This document shows positions 59,328 through 64,000 of a stretch of DNA of 64,000 nt, in pieces. How positions within the stretch are numbered: position 1 is the first letter of the stretch; each line of letters begins with the position of its first letter. Made by a program: the position numbers and the translations under genes. The notes under the pieces are model-generated. The model had not been told where the DNA came from. It worked only from the letters and a program-made list of their open reading frames with translations, and made no database searches. Source of the stretch: an uncultured Gemmatimonadales bacterium (GTDB taxonomy: Bacteria > Gemmatimonadota > Gemmatimonadetes > JACCXV01 > JAHWKZ01); the NCBI GenBank assembly GCA_947259315.1, contig CAMYLR010000009.1, positions 1 to 64,000 on the forward strand, read 5' to 3'.

Positions 59328-59849
59328 ATGGAACGCGTCGAACTCGAAACCGAGCTCGAGCGGCATCACGCCGACGCCTTTGGCTGGGCGCTCCGGTGTT
59401 GCCACGGCAGCCGAATGGCGGCCGAGGATGCACTCCAGGCGAGCTACCTGAAGGTGCTCGACGGGAGGGCCCGATTCGAAGGCCGATCGAGCTTTCGAAC
59501 CTGGCTCTTTGGCGTCATCCGGCGGACCGCGGCCGAGCAGCACCGATCGTCCAGGGTCAGTCGCCTGCTGCCGCTCCACTTGTTGGACGGCCGCTCGGAG
59601 AGCGCCGACTCAAGGATCGACCCGGCGACCGCGATCGTGCGCTCGGAGTCGACACGCCGACTGGTCGCAGCGCTCGACCGGTTGCCTCCACGGCAGCGCG
59701 ATCTGTTGCACCTGGTGTTCTACCAGGAGCTGACGATTCGTGAAGCGGCCGAAGTGTTGGGCGTCTCGATCGGCACCGCGCGAACGCACTACGACCGCGG
59801 AAAGAAAGGCGTCAGAAAGTTACTGGAGGAAGAGGAGCAAGATGTCTGA
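59328..59849 (+). CDS. ECF-type RNA polymerase sigma factor
   Basis: AEDALQASYLKVLDGRARFEGRSSFRTWLFGVIRRTAAEQ; ALDRLPPRQRDLLHLVFYQELTIREAAEVLGVSIGTARTHYDRGKK. Confidence 0.88.
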   Translation: MERVELETELERHHADAFGWALRCCHGSRMAAEDALQASYLKVLDGRARFEGRSSFRTWLFGVIRRTAAEQHRSSRVSRLLPLHLLDGRSESADSRIDPATAIVRSESTRRLVAALDRLPPRQRDLLHLVFYQELTIREAAEVLGVSIGTARTHYDRGKKGVRKLLEEEEQDV

Positions 59850-60276
59850 GAACAGCCCCCGGAACGACGACTCGGAGCGCGATCTGCGCGATGAGTTCGC
59901 TCGGCTGAGAGACGAAGAGCGCCGTCAGGCGACGCCCTTCCACGACGTCCTTTCGAAGCCGATCGAGCCTCCGCGACCGGCCCGCGCTTCGTGGGTCCGG
60001 ATCACGGCCGCGGCGGCGGTGCTAGCGCTGATCGTCGGGTTGACGATCTCGCGGGCGCGTTGGACCACCCCACAGGGTCCCGTCGCGGGCACCGATCAAG
60101 CCATGGAGATCGTTGACCTCGGAGCGACGTCGTGGACTTCACCGACCGATTTCTTGCTCGAGCTCCCGAGCCAAGCGCTGCTCGAGGAAGTCCCCGAGCT
60201 TGGTCGGACCGGCGGGGTGATAGGGGGCAGAGAACATCCAGATCACGACCCGATCGAACGGAGGAGTCGAACATGA
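59842..60276 (+). CDS. Putative membrane-anchored anti-sigma factor
   Basis: Overlaps sigma gene; acidic N-terminus, single TM WVRITAAAAVLALIVGLTIS; C-terminal short periplasmic domain. Confidence 0.6.
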   Translation: MSENSPRNDDSERDLRDEFARLRDEERRQATPFHDVLSKPIEPPRPARASWVRITAAAAVLALIVGLTISRARWTTPQGPVAGTDQAMEIVDLGATSWTSPTDFLLELPSQALLEEVPELGRTGGVIGGREHPDHDPIERRSRT

Positions 60277-60701
60277 GTTGGATTCGCGCTATCACGATCG
60301 GCGCCCTCGGGTTGGCCACGCTCGTCGGCCCGGTCACCGCTCAGGAAGCAGACAGCGGTTTCGAAAGTCATCTGTTTCCGCCGGATCTCGTCATGCGACA
60401 CCAGCAGGCGGTCGCCTTGACGGCTGCGCAAAGAGATCAGGTGTCACAAGCGATCCAGGAGCTGCAGGCCGACGTTCAACAGCTCCAGTGGGACATGTCG
60501 GCGGCCGCTGAGGAGCTCACCGCTTTGGTCAGCGAGACGGAGGTCGACAGGTCAGCCGTCTTGTCGCAGGTTGATCGCGTTCTCGACATTGAGCGCCAAA
60601 TCAAGCGCGCTCACATCGCGATGCTGGTAGAGGTCAAGAACACGCTGACGCCTGAGCAGCAGGGGTTGCTGCAGGAATTGCGATCCGGGCCAGCGGAGTA
60701 G
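60273..60701 (+). CDS. Spy/CnrX-like periplasmic helical protein
   Basis: Signal peptide; LFPPDLVMRHQQAVALTAAQRDQVSQAIQELQADVQQLQWDMSAAAEEL...LTPEQQGLLQEL. Confidence 0.65.
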   Translation: MSWIRAITIGALGLATLVGPVTAQEADSGFESHLFPPDLVMRHQQAVALTAAQRDQVSQAIQELQADVQQLQWDMSAAAEELTALVSETEVDRSAVLSQVDRVLDIERQIKRAHIAMLVEVKNTLTPEQQGLLQELRSGPAE

Positions 60702-60705
60702 AACC

Positions 60706-61152
60706 TCAGCCTAGCTCTTGGAACGTCGCCCTGGAGAACGTGAAGAACTGCGAGCGGCGGTTCTCCCACCGGCGGTGCTCTTCCAACAAGAAGCTTCGTT
60801 CGAGGCTTAGAGCGATCGCCGGCTCGACAGTCGTCGTGCCCCCCTGTCGCCGATTGACCGCGTTGGCGTAGAGACCGATGACCGTGTTGCCAACGTAACC
60901 CTCGTTAAGATCACAGAAGATGTCCTGAACGTCGCGGAACACCGCGCGCACGATCTGATCGTGGGGCGGTCGATCATCGAACCGGTAGTTGTAATGAGCG
61001 AAGTCGATCTCGACATCGAAACGCCCAGTGCACCCCTGCGCGTACTCCTCGTCGATGTCGTCCTGCGAGACGATCGTGATCCGCTTCATAAAACCGTCAT
61101 GAAAGCCGTTGAAGTAGTCGAGTACCTCCCGTGCCTCATCAACACTCGACAC
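60706..61152 (-). CDS. Hypothetical protein
   Basis: VSSVDEAREVLDYFNGFHDGFMKRITIVSQDDIDEEYAQGCTGRFDVEIDFAHYNYRF; GTG start chosen to avoid long overlap with the neighbouring gene. Confidence 0.5.
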   Translation of the reverse strand: MSSVDEAREVLDYFNGFHDGFMKRITIVSQDDIDEEYAQGCTGRFDVEIDFAHYNYRFDDRPPHDQIVRAVFRDVQDIFCDLNEGYVGNTVIGLYANAVNRRQGGTTTVEPAIALSLERSFLLEEHRRWENRRSQFFTFSRATFQELG

Positions 61153-61180
61153 TTCGAAGGTCTTAGCGGCGGCTGTCAGG

Positions 61181-61657
61181 CTACTCCTGGGGTGGTCCGT
61201 CGATGGTGTCGGGCACGCTCTTGCGGAACCGTCGACCGCGCGGCTCGCCGTCCCGATCACGCGGTGGTCGGGGACCACGAAGACCCGGCGGCCGCATGAA
61301 ACCCGGCCGCATCCGCGTGCGCGCCTCGAGTCGCTCTTTCTGCTCTTCGGTCAATATCGGATCCAGCTCGGCGCGAACGGAATCGCGGAGCGCCTCCATC
61401 TCGCTGTGCGACCGCTCCAGTATCTCGTGAAATCTGGGGCCCATCCGCTCGATCACATCGTGGATCGCCTCCGCCTGCTCCTCGTCCTCGGGCCGGATCG
61501 CGTGCTCGAGAAAGAACTCGAACCCGCCCGGGCGCCGGAGCTCGGTCAACTGTTGCAACCGCCGGTTGACGATCGCGCCGGAGATGACCCCGCCCAGCAC
61601 GATCCCGATCAGCAAGGTGGCACTCAGGATGAGGACCGATTTCGTGCGCGCTCGCAT
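61181..61657 (-). CDS. Spy/CnrX-like membrane-anchored periplasmic protein
   Basis: N-terminal TM, IRPEDEEQAEAIHDVIERMGPRFHEILERSHSEMEALRDSVRAELDPILTEEQKERLEA. Confidence 0.65.
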   Translation of the reverse strand: MRARTKSVLILSATLLIGIVLGGVISGAIVNRRLQQLTELRRPGGFEFFLEHAIRPEDEEQAEAIHDVIERMGPRFHEILERSHSEMEALRDSVRAELDPILTEEQKERLEARTRMRPGFMRPPGLRGPRPPRDRDGEPRGRRFRKSVPDTIDGPPQE

Positions 61658-61987
61658 TTACGCCCCCGAGAGCAGGAACAAGGTTTCAAGCGATTGCGAA
61701 GGGATTCCGAGCACGGACTCCAGGGTCGACGTGTAAAGGCCCAGGTCGCCCGGCTCCATCACGTTGTACGCGCTGACCGCGATCGCCAACACGACCGCGG
61801 CGGCCGCAACGCGCATAAACCCCCAACGCAGGGCGGCGTCGATCGACTCGAGGCCGTTACTGGTTTCCTCCCTCTCGATCCGCCGCATCACACGCGACGC
61901 GAAGAAGGGTCCGAACCGGCTCGGCTCGCCACCATCCAACCACTCGCGAAATGTATTCAGACGATCGTCGTTCATCTGACTGTTCAT
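61658..61987 (-). CDS. Putative anti-sigma factor (single TM)
   Basis: MNSQMNDDRLNTFREWLDGGEPSRFGPFFASRVMRRIERE; TM; directly downstream of ECF sigma gene. Confidence 0.6.
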   Translation of the reverse strand: MNSQMNDDRLNTFREWLDGGEPSRFGPFFASRVMRRIEREETSNGLESIDAALRWGFMRVAAAAVVLAIAVSAYNVMEPGDLGLYTSTLESVLGIPSQSLETLFLLSGA

Positions 61988-61991
61988 TCTC

Positions 61992-62588
61992 CTAAGCCTC
62001 ACCTACAAGCGGATCAAGCACCGCTTCGAGCTTGTCTAGCGCGCGCGACAGACGCGACGTGACGGTACCCACCGGCAGTCCCAATATCTCCGCCGTCTCC
62101 CGCGTCGAGTACCCCTCGATCATACGCAACACGACAACCGATCTATGATCGGCCTTGAGCGTTTGGATCGCGGTCCGCACGAGTTCGGCGCGTTCTCGCG
62201 CGTCGATCTCTTCGCCAGCGTCGTGCACGGGTTGGGTCAACATCACTTCTTCCTCGTCACGGCTCACAAAGCGTTTCGTCCACCGCTGCCGTCGTTTGAT
62301 CGCGTCGAGTGACTGGTTGATCGCGATCCGCGTCAGATAGGTGGCGATCGACGACTCTCCACGGAATCTGTCCAACGAGCGATAGAACCGGATGAACGTT
62401 TCCTGGCCGGCATCCTCCGCCTCTTCCGTGTTGCCGAGCATTCCGATCACCGTCGCCGCCACCCGCCCCTCGTAGCGCTCGACCAACTGCCGAAACGCGG
62501 AATCGTCTCCGCGCCGAGCACCATCGAGGAGCTCCTCGTCAGTTGGTTGAACTTCAGCTCGTTTGCGTTCGCTCGTCGGTCCCTGCAT
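61992..62588 (-). CDS. ECF-type RNA polymerase sigma factor
   Basis: DSAFRQLVERYEGRVAATVIGMLGNTEEAEDAGQETFIRFYRSLDRFRGESSIATYLTRIAINQSLDAIKRR; GYSTRETAEILGLPVGTVTSRLSRALDKL. Confidence 0.92.
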   Translation of the reverse strand: MQGPTSERKRAEVQPTDEELLDGARRGDDSAFRQLVERYEGRVAATVIGMLGNTEEAEDAGQETFIRFYRSLDRFRGESSIATYLTRIAINQSLDAIKRRQRWTKRFVSRDEEEVMLTQPVHDAGEEIDARERAELVRTAIQTLKADHRSVVVLRMIEGYSTRETAEILGLPVGTVTSRLSRALDKLEAVLDPLVGEA

Positions 62589-62676
62589 GCAGATGTCGGG
62601 TCGCGGCCCGCGACCAAGTCCTTGGCGTCGATTCTAGGTCGCGCGAGCGATGTCGCAAAACCGTTTCTCGGCACCA

Positions 62677-63606
62677 TCAGACGCCACGGAAGCCACCGAA
62701 CGGGCCTCGGGGACCGCGCCCATCTCTTTGAAACGCACCCGCGCGCAACGCGTGGTAGAGGCTTCCGATCTCCATCTGCGTGTCGGACAGGATCGCTCCA
62801 ACGGCTTCGCGATGCGCTGCGATCCGCTCGGCGATCGAAGCATCGCCGAGGGGCGCGCTCATCCGTTGTTCTTTGAGTGTTTCGAGCTCGGCGATCTGTG
62901 CGTCGGTCAGCCCCAGCACCTCGATCCGCACCGCCTTCGCTTCCTCCATGAACGTCTCCCGCTGGGCGCGATGTTCGTCGAGCGCCGCGCGCTGCTCATC
63001 GGTCAGCAGAGGATCGATCTCCGCATGCACGGCCTCACGGAGCTCCTGTGCCTGGGCGCGAAACTCCTGTGGTGTGATCTCGCCGCTGCGCAGCTGCGCG
63101 TGCAAACCCTCGAACTGGGACCGGAACGATTCCAGCACTTCGCGTATCGCCTGCCGCTGCTCATCGGTCGCGTCCGGCAGGAGGCGCCCCGGCCCGCCTC
63201 GCGGACCATGGCCAAACCGGCCTCGGCCGTGGCCAAACGCGGGCCGATCTCCACCCCTGGCGGCGATCTGCTCGAGCCGTTCCGTCTGCCGATCGACGAT
63301 CTGTTCGATCTGCTCGGCGGTCAACGTGGCGTGGAGCTCGCCCGCCAGGCGCCAGAGCGCACCGGGCTCACCCATCCGTTCGCCAAAGCTGGCCGCCAGC
63401 TCATTGACGGCGGCGGTCTGACCCGAGGTCAGCGACAGACCCTCGGTGACGCCCGCCAGGAGCCCGTCGACGTCGCCGGCGGCGATTTCCTGCCCACCCG
63501 TGTCGTCGGCCAGATCGGTGACCGCCTCGTCGCACGCCGACAGGCCAAATACCAACACCACGAGCGTCGCGATCTTCCCATGGCGGCCTCTCTTCCAAAA
63601 CCTCAT
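62677..63606 (-). CDS. Spy-like LTxxQ-repeat lipoprotein
   Basis: LVVLVFGLSACDEA lipobox; repeated LTAEQIEQI, TDEQRQAIREVL, LTDEQRAALDEHR, LTDAQIAELETL. Confidence 0.65.
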   Translation of the reverse strand: MRFWKRGRHGKIATLVVLVFGLSACDEAVTDLADDTGGQEIAAGDVDGLLAGVTEGLSLTSGQTAAVNELAASFGERMGEPGALWRLAGELHATLTAEQIEQIVDRQTERLEQIAARGGDRPAFGHGRGRFGHGPRGGPGRLLPDATDEQRQAIREVLESFRSQFEGLHAQLRSGEITPQEFRAQAQELREAVHAEIDPLLTDEQRAALDEHRAQRETFMEEAKAVRIEVLGLTDAQIAELETLKEQRMSAPLGDASIAERIAAHREAVGAILSDTQMEIGSLYHALRAGAFQRDGRGPRGPFGGFRGV

Positions 63607-63819
63607 AACGCCCTCCCTATATCTAAGCATTCATGTTCACGCCTTCCAAAACTCTAGCTTCATCTGTCCCTTAGACCCCGGATCGGGTGACTCCATTCCC
63701 ACCCCGACTCGAGCCGATCGGGATTGGACGCTTGGGAGTGGATCGCCTCTTCGGGGCTTCTAATGGAATGACTGAACGACGATACGGAATCGATGACATC
63801 TAGAAAGGAGAGTCCAACG

Positions 63820-64000
63820 ATGTTCAATCTCAGGACCCTGCTTCTCGTGGCGGTGATGCTCGGTGTAGCGATACCGGCTGCGGCGCAGGAGCGAGGAAAG
63901 AGGGGCGGCCCGCCCGGGGATCCCACCGCCCACATCGACCAGCTAATCGACGAGCTCGATCTCTCCGCCGATCAAGCGTCCCAGGTGCGTCCGATCCTCG
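63820..64000 (+). CDS. Spy-like periplasmic protein (partial, runs off window)
   Basis: MFNLRTLLLVAVMLGVAIPAAAQERGKRGGPPGDPTAHIDQLIDELDLSADQASQVRPIL. Confidence 0.6.
   Translation, partial: MFNLRTLLLVAVMLGVAIPAAAQERGKRGGPPGDPTAHIDQLIDELDLSADQASQVRPIL

Overview
High-GC bacterial window; overall gene content (GWxTD protein, repeated ECF/anti-sigma/Spy-like sets) suggests a Gemmatimonadota-like genome, but this is a guess. The flanks are housekeeping: class I FBPase and aldolase, M2 peptidase, GMC oxidoreductase, tryptophanase family, and thiC with a TPP riboswitch. Between about 13.5 and 55 kb lies a copper/envelope redox accessory region: CusRS-like two-component system, CusCBA, a PII-like protein, a copper P-type ATPase, tandem YHS genes, Spy-like protein, HMA protein, Rieske, cytochromes b and c, CcdA fusion, DUF1573 pair, RnfAE pair and DUF5676. 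A complete hisGD(CB)HAF(IE) operon with a His-rich leader peptide and attenuator sits inside this region. Two strongest novel observations: (1) a PCYCGC-motif lipoprotein whose reading frame is interrupted by one in-frame TGA where a conserved CxxC cysteine is expected (UTIC), followed by 51 more family-like codons and a hairpin at SECIS distance, making it a candidate selenoprotein; (2) eight intergenic copies of a strict promoter architecture, YTCA-N7-YTCA-N7-TTMA-N12-(nAnnnT), upstream of the copper/redox transcription units on both strands, a likely OmpR/PhoB-type regulon box for the local CusR-like regulator. All calls are from reading sequence only; no database search was run.
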